DNA from: Serilophus lunatus
Lineage: Eukaryota; Chordata; Aves; Passeriformes; Eurylaimidae
DNA: 64,000 nt
Direction of reading: 5' to 3'
Assembly (NCBI GenBank): GCA_013399895.1
Contig: VXBA01005469.1
Span: 650,793-714,792 of the forward strand
This document shows, piece after piece, positions 46,101-56,399 of this stretch (position 1 is the stretch's first letter; every line of letters starts with the position of its first letter). Below the pieces are notes generated by a model. The model ran no database searches. It was not told where the DNA came from and saw only the letters and a list, made by a program, of their open reading frames with translations. The position numbers and the translations under genes were made by a program.

Positions 46101-47080
46101 CATCCTCAGAGCAGCCCTGCATCAGGCAGGGACAACCTCCTCGTAGTGCAGGGGAAACAGAGCCTGAAAAGGAGGGTGGAATGGGGAAGTGGGAGTGAGA
46201 CACTCTCCCTGAGCAGGAGTCCAGCTTTCCCTCTTGCTTGCAGAAGTCCTGACTGTAATGGCAGTACCTGCTATGTGTTGAGTCCTCTGCAGCACAGAAA
46301 TTTCTTAATTGGTGGCAGCAGGTTACGCTATCTAAATTTTGCAAGCCTGCTGATCGTGCATTAATCATCCTAAAAAAGGAATAGGTTAAAGTAGGATGAA
46401 GCCTACCACTGACCCCTGAAGTGCCCTGCCACACACCTCCTCCAGTATCCCACTTCTCTAATTACCATCCCCTTATGCTATGGTCACCCCTCCAGCTTTC
46501 TGTCAGTGGGGCAAAGCATCTGGAAAAGCTCCACTAAATTCCTCTTAAAAGCACCGTCTCACTAGAGGGAACATGAACAAAGGGCCTTGCTCAGGAGAGC
46601 AGGGATCTACTCCCACCTCTGCTGCTGACCACCTGGGTAACCTAGGACATGGCCTTCATCTCTGTAGTTTAGATACTGCTGCCCATAGCCTTGTGCATTT
46701 TGTGCAGTGGGGCTGCTGTCTGCCAAGGGTCTCTGTCCTTCCATCATCCTCCCCTTCTTTTGGCACCATTCCCCAGGCTTTGTGCTAGGATGGTCTTCTC
46801 TGTTGGGCCACGTGATGCTGTGGCAAGCAACCCTGGGCCCCAGAACATCACCTGTGAGGGATGCTGTGAGGCCACCTGGGCTGCAAGGAGGTTTTGGGGC
46901 CCACGAACCCCGCTGGTGCCAGTGAGTGAGCTCCAGTTGTGCCTTTCCAGTAAAGAGAGTGAGCCTGCTGAAGCAAACTTTGACGTGACAGTGTGGAGCC
47001 CCTGTTTTCAATTAGCGTCGCTATTTTGGAAGGGAATATCTACGGTGCGGATGTAACCCATGGCAACCATCTATGGAACC
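40200..47080. other. Unique non-coding sequence
   Basis: No gene or transposon recognised. Contains a poly-T tract at 44768-44784, a 7-G run near 42584, and open frames (for example 45270-45764 minus, 164 codons; 42269-42526 minus) with no family resemblance. A small inverted repeat GTTTTGAAACAAAAC lies at 45426-45440. Confidence 0.5.
44768..44784 (+). repeat. Poly-T tract (about 17 T)
   Basis: A homopolymer between TTTATCC and AAACAC. There is no adjoining retroposon body, so it is a simple repeat. Confidence 0.9.
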
Positions 47081-47109
47081 ACCGTTCCTGCTGGTTGGGG
47101 AGTGAGAGT

Positions 47110-47143
47110 GGGGGGTGAGGTGGGGCCCAGGGACACTGTGGGG
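47110..47143 (+). other. G-quadruplex motif
   Basis: G runs of 6, 4, 3 and 4 are separated by TGAGGT, CCCA and ACACTGT, which satisfies the standard rule. It lies about 100 bp before a CpG-enriched patch and could be part of the same regulatory segment. Confidence 0.55.
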
Positions 47144-47199
47144 AGAACATCACAAGTACTGGGAAAGGTAATATTTCCTGCCTCTGGGTGCCTCTCCTA

Positions 47200-47415
47200 C
47201 CCCCACTGGCGAAGAAGCAGCGGGAGGTGTCGGTGAGCCCATCTGCATCCCACGCAGCTGGATAATTTATGGGCAGCAGCAGCAGCTCCTCACCGTCACT
47301 TTGTTTGCAATTTGCCTCTAAATATAGCTGTGCTTTAAAGGAGGAAGGCGAGTTCTTGCCCGCTGTCTGCCTGCGTCTCCTGCTCGCTAACGAGGGGCCT
47401 CTCCTCACCACGGAT
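47200..47415. promoter_or_regulatory. CpG-enriched patch with MEF2 site
   Basis: I count about 11 CpG in roughly 210 bp, against general depletion. A perfect MEF2 consensus CTAAATATAG lies at 47318-47327, followed by CTGTGCTTTAAAGGAGG. The combination of CpG enrichment, a MEF2 site and an adjacent quadruplex is what an enhancer or distal promoter looks like. No transcript can be assigned. Confidence 0.3.
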
Positions 47416-47648
47416 AGAAGGGGTCATGCAGAGTGCCCACAGTGGTGCCCATGTGGCACCTTCTCCATCCCACATCCCGCACTGGGAAAGGGCAGTGGTA
47501 AGACTGAAGCCTCTTTGGCTGGTGGTTAAGCGCCAGCCCAGCCTGGCGACAGTGTCCAGCCCAGTTGAGGCTGGCGGCTTGCCTGGGTGCACTGAGCCCA
47601 ACCACTTCCCAGAGAATCAACTTTCATGGGAGGATTTCTCTCCATGGG

Positions 47649-47678
47649 TTTTTTTTTTCCTTTTTTGTTTTTTTTTTT
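47649..47678 (+). repeat. Interrupted poly-T tract
   Basis: T10 CC T6 G T11, directly followed by AG. It works as an unusually long polypyrimidine tract in front of the candidate exon at 47681. Confidence 0.9.
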
Positions 47679-47680
47679 AG

Positions 47681-47742
47681 TAAAAAGTGCAGTAATTGCA
47701 TTAGTCTTAACAGAGATGCAACACCAGCAGCTGTGGGACCAG
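47681..47742 (+). other. Candidate exon after a long pyrimidine tract
   Basis: The interrupted poly-T tract ending in TTTTAG at 47680 is followed 62 bp later by GACCAG|GTAAGA, a strong donor. Two frames are open (one contains VIALVLTEMQHQQLWDQ, the other KKCSNCISLNRDATPAAVGP); the third begins with a TAA stop. I do not recognise either product. A poly-T acceptor can also be accidental. Confidence 0.22.
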
Positions 47743-49818
47743 GTAAGAAAACAACAGCCTGTCATTCCCCATCTGCACTCGTGCAGGGCTCCCCTTTCCA
47801 GGTTATGAGTTACCCCCAAAACCTGTGTTGCAGGGAGCAGTGTTGCAAGCCACAATTTTGACCAGGGCTAACACAGCAGGGGTTGAACCCAACTCCGAGG
47901 CTGACGGGAAAGGAAAGGCACTGAAGTGCTGACGAGGCATCGTAATAAGTACCAAGCAGAAATAAGAACCTACTTATGTTTTAAACATAGCATTAATTAA
48001 TAAAGAAAAGGGTACACTCTGGATACTAAAAGCCCTCAGATACTGAGGAGAAAAAATCTCTTTTGCTTATAATATAGAAACTGCCAGAGCATGGTTCCCT
48101 AGACCTGGATAACAGCAGCTACATGTTCCATCTGGAGAGGAGACCCCCCTGCAGTTGCATGCAGACCAGCTCTGCCCCACAGAAGAAGAGCTTTCAGAAA
48201 ATAGTGTGAGAATAAAAGGCAAAGGCCATTTTCAGCCTGCACCACTCCATCACATCAACATTAATTCCTGTTGGTCTCTTACTCTTGATGTAACCGAATG
48301 CAATGAAAAATGACTCTGTCCCAGCCTGGCAGTTCACTTCAGCAAACCTATCTAATAGGCTTATTATAGTTTATTGAGCAAGTGTTAGCCCAGAGTAGAT
48401 CAGAACAACTGCCAAAATGTTAAATGGCCTCAGGAATGATGGCATTCCGGGAAGAATTATTGTGGCAGGATGGGTAACTCAGTGTCTAGGGCCCCATGCT
48501 ACCTCCATCCCTGTCAGAAAAAAGAATGGCCAAATTTCCTTCTGAGCCTCATGGCCCATTGGACTAATATATAGGGGCCAGTCTGTCCAGCACATACAGT
48601 AACTTCAGCTCTACCAGTTTGAAGGATCCTTTACAGTTTTTTAAGAACAGCTCATTCTCAGCATCAGAATCCATGATCCTGCCTCTCCTGCTACACTGAA
48701 TGGAAATTCCCTTCTCAGGGTGTAGCAACAAATGTTACTGGGTCCCAACCCCCGTGGGGAAATGTAAGCTTGAGTCCCAGCTTCTGAGAATGACACAATT
48801 AACTCTAACTGGGAAGGACTTGAGAGTCACTTTACTCTTCCTGAAAAAAAAGAAGATTGCTAAGCCCTGTAAAAAAAAAAAAGGTCTTGAAAATCTTTTT
48901 TGTAGAGAGACCATATTTTATTACCAGACAGAGCTAACAGCATGGTTAGTTTGCTGCATCAAAATAAAAGTTAAACATCCAATTACTATCTCTGCAAACA
49001 ATGTTAGGGAGCAAGAAAACAGCAGAAGGCTCCACAACATCTGCCTGCAACCTTAACACCATCCTTCCCACCAGATACGGATTTCTTTCATTCATTGTCC
49101 AAACTAAGGGTTTATTATAGCCACACTCTCCCTGCAGAGGGAAGTTTCAAGAAGCTACCCCTCCTTTCCTTACAGTCCATTATTTATGTCCCTATCTTTT
49201 CAGGAGAGTAGAGTGAAAAGAGAGTGCTGAAGGGCATCCTGGGGATTTTGCAGCAGCTGGTGATGTTTCAGTGCAGCCCTCCAGAATTCCCTTATTTTAT
49301 GTTTATGTAGGGTCTCTCTTTGTAGAGAGGCATTGCTTCAGCCACTCGGCATTTGTGAGACTACTAATGGAGCACTTGGAAGTTTATTTGGAAACAGAGC
49401 TCTGCTAAGAAGAAAGTCTCTGCACTCCTGATTCTCCAGCTTCTGCTTCCATCTCTTCTCAAAGCCAGTCAAAGACTGCTCATAAACTTCCATTGCACCA
49501 TTCTCCAAATTACTTAGTATATGAGCTCTTCAACATCCTACAGCAGTTTCTCTTTTGGATGCTCTGTTCCTCAGCAGAATGACTTGCAACATGCTCTCTT
49601 AAGTGATCTCATAACAACCTGCAAAGAATCCTGTCCTTTTTTCTGATTACAACCCCCACCCCCATAACTAATGCACTGACACCCACAACCTGAATTACCC
49701 TACAGCACTCCCCCAGAGACTGTATCAGATGTATTAATGATGCCTTTGACTGATTCAGCCCCTGGCATAGGACAACCTTCTCCATTATCAGGTTATAAGG
49801 AACAGAGGTTTCTCTCAC

Positions 49819-49850
49819 CTTGTATTGATGGTCCAGCTGTCAGCATCATC
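49819..49850 (-). other. Candidate 32-bp microexon (minus), low confidence
   Basis: On the minus strand it follows AGTTTTAAGTTCACTCCAG and ends at CAAG|GTGAGA. One frame reads DDADSWTINT. The acceptor is weak in pyrimidines. Chance is the default explanation. Confidence 0.12.
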
Positions 49851-50445
49851 CTGGAGTGAACTTAAAACTCACAGTCCCCTTCTGTAGCTGCCTTCCTTTC
49901 ATGAAAGCTCTCTCTGGCATCATTCCACCTTTCCCTCTCACCTCAGGTCCCATCTTTCTCCCAGCCTTTTCACAACTCGCAGACATGCCCCAAGTCCTCT
50001 CTAGCAGAGCATTCCAGGGTTCAGTTTTCTGAAACCATGCCCCCACCCCATGAGGGCATTACCCTTTGTACAGTGCATTGCCAACACCACTGCTCTGCAC
50101 CACAGCTTCCACAGAGCCCACATTGTATCCCATGAGGTCTCAGACACAAAGGTGGCCCCTAACAATGTGTAATCCTGTCGTGATGTCAAGTAGGACCATG
50201 GGAGAGACCAGTGTGTGTTCATTCAGAAAACAGAAACAGTGTTGGCACAGCACCAGCCTGGATCGTTCACCAACTGAATGCCTGTGCATTTGGGAAATTC
50301 CTCTCTGACTCTCCCAGTAGCAGGGAGGCAGTGTGCATGTGCTACCCAGGAGTCTACCTCTCTGCCTTGAGAAGTTTCCACTTGAAATACACCAAGATCA
50401 GACACAGTTGTCCACTAGAAGAAATGCAAAGGATGGTACTACCAT

Positions 50446-50446
50446 G

Positions 50447-50472
<26 letters not shown>
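50446..50472 (+). repeat. (TA)n dinucleotide microsatellite
   Basis: About 13 uninterrupted TA repeats, ending in TACATATTCATATA. Likely polymorphic and able to extrude a cruciform. Confidence 0.95.
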
Positions 50473-50477
<5 letters not shown>

Positions 50478-50908
50478 TCATATAAAAATCCCAGATAATT
50501 AATTGACAGGACAAACTCAAATGAGATTTGTGGTCAATAATGTTTCTAAGGAGTTCTGTTTCTGCTGTTTGCAGAACTGGGGGTGCCAGTGGTGAGTGTA
50601 ATTGAAGCAGAAATTTCTGCTTGGTGTGTCAGACCTTGGCGAGTTATTCCAGGGAAGTGAAGGAGAAAGAAGGCAGTCAGAAGAAAGCAAATATGACCAT
50701 ACTTTTTCCATATATGACCACAATTGTTAATGTTATTTGACTGATCTGTTGATAGCATAGGGCCTGATGACTTTTGGTGCAACTCCGTGTTAACAGTTAA
50801 ATTAAGGACCTTCATGCCTTGTCTTGTTATCCTTCATGTTATCAACTAAAGGTCTCCTTCCTCTCGTCCCTTCCTCTTTCTTTTTCTTTTTTTCCTCTTG
50901 GTAAGCAG

Positions 50909-51025
50909 AGAAATTGCCTTTTCACACCCTGTTTTAATTACAAGAGTCATGTGGCCCTTCCTAGAGCAACTGCCAGAGTCCAGTCTCCTGGAATATCACC
51001 AGGCCAGCAGACTCACAGAAAATAT
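50909..51025 (+). other. Candidate 117-bp (39-codon) exon
   Basis: A long pyrimidine tract (about 50857-50899) ends in GGTAAGCAG before the segment, and AATAT|GTAAGT follows it. The frame starting RNCLFTPCFNYKSH and ending QQTHRKY is open for exactly 39 codons. The donor has a poor exon side. I do not recognise the product, so it may be a lncRNA exon or chance. Confidence 0.2.
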
Positions 51026-52213
51026 GTAAGTAGGTTGCATGGGGGTGGAGGAGACTATCAAAAACTGCAGGATCCACTTAACAGAGCACCTGTTAGAGGA
51101 ACAGAAAGAGGTAAGAGGATGAATTGGGCAGGCTGAGAAATAACTGTATAACTGTTTACCTTCTCTTGACCAGGGGTAAGACTGCTCCTGGTTATATGTC
51201 TTCAAATATTGCATTTATATAATCTGTTTCTAGTCAGATAAAGCCAAACCAAACATGTAAATAGGATTAATGTGGGCAGCTTATTACTGGCTCTTGAGGA
51301 AGACCAGGAATTATGGTTATCAACCATAACAATGAAGTTGGGGGGTTTGACCCCTACAATTTATCCTCGAAAAATACTGTACAGGTGTCTTCTGAACTGA
51401 TGGTAAGTAATTTCATATTCACTGAGTAACAGAGAAAAGTGCAAACTAAAATAGCCAGATCTGAATATCAGAAAGTATTTTGGTTTTTTTCTTGGTGACA
51501 GGAGGACGAACATATTCGTAAGTGAAATAAGAGTCGAGCCATATTTAACCCTCTCAGCACTACAGCAAGACCAAACATAGAAAATTGCTTTACCACAGAA
51601 AACTACACACTCTGTTAAGTTTTGGGTCCACTTCCCTATTGCAAGGGAAATATTCAGTGATGTCTCTTGGCCCTGGATGGGATTTAGCTGCAAACCCAGC
51701 TGCCAGGTGGGGTGATACATCCAGGACACTCCAGATCAGGGTTATGACTAGATGTGATGGTCCTGTACAATTTTGTGTCAGGGAATGTGGTGCAGAAGGG
51801 CATGGGAACAGATAATTTTTTTTCACTCCAGGTGGTTAATTCAAATTAATCCTGTGGACACAGAGACTGAAAGTACAGTTCTTACATCCTGATGCTTACC
51901 AGCAGCCTGTTTGAACAGAGCTGATGAGTCCCAGTGGTGTTCTTGATGGGCAGTGTCTCCATCTTCTAAAATCATCCTTACAGACAGGTGATTAGTTCTC
52001 TCATTGGCATTTTCACCTACGGAAATGAGAAATGAATGGGCTGGATGATCATTTTGCACAGTAATTTATGCATGTAGTCCAATATAGCTCATACTGAGAA
52101 TCTACTCCTCTCTTATAATTGGGACAAATTCCATCTCCAGAAGCTCTTCTTCCAAGAGAGGATGAATTATCTAAGCCATCACCTGTCTAACACCATTCAG
52201 CTGCTATTTATTT

Positions 52214-52231
52214 CTGACATGTTCATGTCAG
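52214..52231. repeat. Perfect hairpin, 8-bp arms and 2-nt spacer
   Basis: CTGACATG and CATGTCAG are exact reverse complements around TT. It could be a dimeric binding site. It is too short to be a precursor RNA. Confidence 0.5.
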
Positions 52232-52964
52232 TAGAGGGCTTTCCAACCTCACAGAGATATTGGGAGGTTTCATTTATACAATACTGTGAGATTGTCTGAT
52301 CAAAGGCATACAAGTGGAAATCATTACTGGTATTTTCAGACATGTCTTTAATCACAGACTCTCCCTATTCATCGCAATCATTGCAATTGAAAATCAGAAG
52401 TGAGTTCCCTCACCACCTGGCCACTTGGTGCTCTTTTTATTTCTGCCTGTTGCCTGTACAGTGAAATTTTTCCTGCATCTCCCCTCCACCTCTCTGTGAG
52501 GCAAACATGTGTACTGAAATTTGCTATGATAGCTTCACTTTATGTGGATTTGTTTTTGCAAAGGGAGCTGACATTGAACTTTCTGAATCTCTCCAACTAG
52601 GAAATGGGGATAATGCTTGGAGTTGCCAATGCAGGGACCATGCACGGTGCCTGACAACCTTGCTGAAACGACTGAATTCTATTCCTTTCAGCAGAAAGTA
52701 TGAAATGAGTTACAGTGATTTAAACATGAGATTAGAGGAATTTGACCTTCTAACTACAAAAAGGAATAAGCTCGTTAATGCCCTGTCTTCTTGATAATGT
52801 ATATACTCTTTGTCTGACCGTGCACTGGGTCCCAGGGCTATGGTAGCTTCAGGCCAGAAGAACTGAGCTACCTGCTTTCTATTGTTTCCATGGGATTTTG
52901 GTACCTGATATTATAATAGAGCTGGTCTGTAGTCTCTCCCTGAACCAATAGGCCCCTCACTTTG

Positions 52965-53419
52965 AGAAAGTCATTGAAGTGTTGAAGTGTATCTAGAGAA
53001 GGCCAAGGAAGCTGGTGAAGTGTCTGGAGCACAAGTCTGATGGGAGTGGGTGAGGAAGCTGGGGTTGTTCACCCTGGAGAGAAGGAGGCTGAGAAGTGAC
53101 CTTATCATTCTCTGACACTACTTGAAAGGAGACTGTAGCCAGGTAAGGGTCTGCTTCTTCTAGGCAGCCAGCAACAGGACAAGAGGACAGAGCCTCAAGC
53201 TGCTCTGGGGAGGTTTAGGAAGAATTTCTTGATCAAAAGGGTGGTTAAGCATTGGAATGGGCTTCTCAGGAAGATGAGAAAGTTACCATCCCTAGGATTG
53301 TACAAGAAAGACTGGACGTGGCACTTGGTGCTGTGGTTTAGTTGACGAGATGGTGATCAGTCAAAGGTTGGGCTCAAAGATCTTGAAGGTCTTTTCCAAC
53401 ATTAGTGATTCTGTGATTC
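52965..53419 (+). mobile_element. CR1 LINE 3' end, 5'-truncated, sense
   Basis: The plus strand follows a CR1 3' segment: ATTGAAGTGTTGAAGTGTAT and GTCTGGAGCACAAGTCTGAT; then the degraded C-terminal coding text (ACAAGAGGACAGAGCCTCAA, GGTTTAGGAAGAATTTCTTG, GTGGTTAAGCATTGGAATGG); then the 3' UTR, which ends CTTTTCCAACATTAGTGATT CTGTGATTC. The frame is broken by stops and indels. It is more degenerate than the 35-kb copy and lies in the opposite orientation. Confidence 0.92.
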
Positions 53420-55970
53420 AAGACACATCCACTTCTTTTTTCCCCATCTCTATGGCATCTGTAAAGACTTTGGGAAGTGTGGCAGATGAAGGTGGAGCAC
53501 CTGCAGAAAGGCCTACTTGAAGGAGGACCGCTAGAATAATCTGAGATCTCTGCTGGGGATCCCAAATCCAATAGGACCAAGGAAGATCATCCACTGCCCG
53601 CCTGGGTTTTGTTTTAGAGGCCGGATCTTTTATGTCCAAGATGATTTCAAGCACACAGGGTGGGGTGCCTTTGCCCAGCAGCTCAGGTCAATCCAGCTGG
53701 ACAACAGCAATGGAAAACTGATTTGGTTTTGAGCATAATGATTTGGAGCACTGGAAACCATGAGAATGCCAAGAAAATGTTGATGTTGCTGACTGCCTCA
53801 AATGACATCAAACCTCATACTAAGCAAGTATTTTCATTCCAGGAGCTGCAAGTACTGACTCTTTCCATGTGTTTGACTCATTTGCCTTAAGTCCTTTGTA
53901 CAGAAGCTGTTGCTGCTTTTATAAAGGCTAAGGTGTTTCCTAGTCGCAGGAAAGAAGATCAAGGGCTCAGGAGGACAGGAATGGGAGGTGGAGCCTTCCC
54001 ATCTGAAATCACAAGTTCTAGTCTGGGCCCAAGTCATATGAAAGTTGTCATCACCTAGAATTTCAATCTTCTTGTATTTGCCTTCCATGATTAAATATTC
54101 ATGCCAGGATATTGTGCCATGCACGATGAGAATATTCAGTGTATTCACTGGAAAGACTATGCAGCACATGCAGTCAATGTCCTGCTGCTTTTTGAAGTGT
54201 GTTCTACATTTGTCTCTTGTCTAGCTGCTCTCTGATGGATGTCAGATTAGTCCCAGATGTCCACATGATCATCCCATTCCCAGAGACAGATTTATTTATT
54301 TTTTTTACACATAAACAACTCCTCTTTATCTTGCCTGCAATAAGGCAAAGGTTGTAACACCCTAAATATCCTTCTCACACCCAGAGGTGGATGATCCATC
54401 CAAGAATTAAGAGACTGCCGGGGAGCAAACCCTTTGCTAAGGATCACAGCAGAACAAGCTTCTAGTGCAACCATCTGATGGCTAATTTGCTTGGGGCTGG
54501 CAGCCTGGCGCTTTCAACAGCCTAAACTTCACTTAAAAAAATTATAGTGATTAAGTAAACACAGCTATAATGGAAATCTTTACTCTGCATATTACAAACC
54601 AAAATGGCCATGAAGGGAGCAATTATGAAATCTCAGGACTGTGGTGAGGGGAGGAATCATTTGAGCTGTGCTGTTGTTTGTTTTTGTTCATCATTTATTT
54701 CCCCTGGGAAGCTTGGCTCTGAAGCAGTCTCTGCTGCGTTGAGAGGTTCTTTACATTTTTGTTAACCCAATTTTCCATCCAGTCTTAAGCAAGAGGGGAG
54801 GAAATATAAGGGTTTCACATGAAATCAAAAGACACGATGGGCTACCTTGGGAGAAGATTTCCAGATCCAGCTTCCGATTCGCAGCATAAGCCCAAAGCAG
54901 AAGTTGTACACCCTCTTTGTCTGTCAGTCTTCAGTGACATGACTGATTTTACAAAGACTTGAGGGAGTGGTGAAGATAATGAAGGAGTGGTAATGTTGAA
55001 GATCTACTAATAGGAACTGCAATGATGTGATGGTGGTCCTCTACCCTTTCTGGAGATACAGGACAGATCCCAGTGGGTCTTCATACTTGCCTCATATGAG
55101 AAACCCATAGTGTAAAGCTGCACCAGGCTTTCAGCTTCAGCTGAATTTTGCTGATGTTTGTCCAAGACCAGAGGGAAATTAGCTGGTGGACTAGTCAGCT
55201 ATTACTAGAAAATTGACTAAGAAATGGAGAATACAGCAGAGAAACAGCTGGCAAACGATAGGATGAGTGGTAATTCCTAAGTAGCAAAAAGATTGATGCA
55301 ATCTAAAAACCCAACATTCCTTCCTAAATGTATGTAATAATGCCATTTCAAGAGCTGCTTCAAGGGCAAAACCAACCTGTAGACCTTTTCCTGACTGAAA
55401 GGGTTTAAACAAAGAAAGAGGGTCTAGCATTTCGTTTTGAGCCCTGCTTGAAGCTGCAGATCTATCAGCACAGGTGCTCAATGGTGTACAAACATGACAG
55501 ATAAGCACAGCAACTGGCTACCAAATGATGATTGTTCAAGATCTCCATGTGAGGACAAACATTTGAGTGTGGTTCAGGAATGGAGAGCAACCCACATGTT
55601 TGGCAATTCCTGTCACAGGGCTGTATATTAGCTAAGGAACAAAACTGCCCTGGTAGCCATCCAGACTTTCCCCTGGTATCATGGTGAGCACATCCCAGGG
55701 AGATGGTGTGTGAAATAAGAGAGCAAACTTCCTCCTTCCCAGGCAAAACACACTCACTTCAGGTTACAAGGCTTCAGAGCTGAGCTAGCTGGCTACCAGG
55801 CAGTCTGGAACAGCAGCAAAGTGGGTGGTGTCTGGGGAAGAAGGGACCAAGTTTGGTGGAAGAGGGACTGAGGGATGAAAGAGAGGACTGAGTTTGGAGG
55901 GATGGGAATAAATATGTCAGAATTTTGATGGGGGGCTACAGCTCTTGCCTTGGCAAACCCCCCAAAGAAA
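53420..55970. other. Unique non-coding sequence
   Basis: No recognised gene. The stretch 54520-54640 is AT-rich with ATTATAGTGATTAAGTAAACAC and is a possible conserved element. The remaining sequence is ordinary. The long minus-strand open frames (for example 53834-54169) have no family resemblance. Confidence 0.5.
54520..54650. promoter_or_regulatory. Possible conserved non-coding element
   Basis: AT-rich unique sequence with homeodomain/FOX-like words (GATTAAGTAAACA, CAATTATGAAAT), no simple repeat and no transposon similarity. The call rests on appearance only. Confidence 0.15.
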
Positions 55971-55981
55971 GATAACCACAG

Positions 55982-55995
55982 CACACACACACACA
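55982..55995 (+). repeat. (CA)7 microsatellite
   Basis: Seven CA repeats followed by AAAAGG. A short, ordinary dinucleotide repeat. Confidence 0.9.
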
Positions 55996-56173
55996 AAAGG
56001 AATTGTTACTACTACTCCTATTCCAGAGTAATAATCCAACACATACCTGCAGCTGGATCTGAAACCACCTCTCCTGTTCATCCTCACTTCTCCTGGAAGC
56101 CAATTAAGTCCTTCCTGAAGAGATGCTACATGAAACAGGCTTTTCTGAGATTGGTAATGGCTGTCACCCTGGC

Positions 56174-56188
56174 AATAATAATAATAAT
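56174..56188 (+). repeat. (AAT)5 microsatellite
   Basis: Five AAT repeats next to GAATCACACTCG. A short, ordinary trinucleotide repeat. Confidence 0.9.
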
Positions 56189-56224
56189 GAATCACACTCG
56201 GGCTCCTGTTGAGCTCCTGTTTTC

Positions 56225-56300
56225 CAAGAGATGCTGGTGCTCAATCCATTCATTAATATTAATTAGCATGAAGTCACATTTCATTTCCCACTGATGTGCC
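56225..56300. promoter_or_regulatory. Possible homeodomain-rich element
   Basis: CATTCATTAATATTAATTAG followed by CATGAAGTCACATTTCATTT has three overlapping TAAT/ATTA cores in a short stretch with no repeat structure. Such clusters are common in developmental enhancers, but conservation is unknown. Confidence 0.2.
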
Positions 56301-56399
56301 CAACCTGCAGCATCCTTAGTGTGTCCTGTGCTAACGAACCAGATGCCATTTGCGGCTGGCACAAAATAATTAGCTAATAGTTGAAGAATACGTATCTCA

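Larger units (their letters stand above)
47750..52960. other. Unique, AT-richer non-coding sequence
   Basis: No gene or transposon recognised. Includes a poly-A tract at 48871-48882, a STAT-type TTCCGGGAA at 48445-48453, an (AT)n microsatellite near 50446, a candidate exon at 50909-51025, and a perfect hairpin at 52214-52231. Open frames are short and unconvincing. Confidence 0.5.

Noticed and set aside
53141..53155. Splice donor CCAG|GTAAGG
   Set aside because: Lies inside the CR1 copy; no acceptor pairing supports it.
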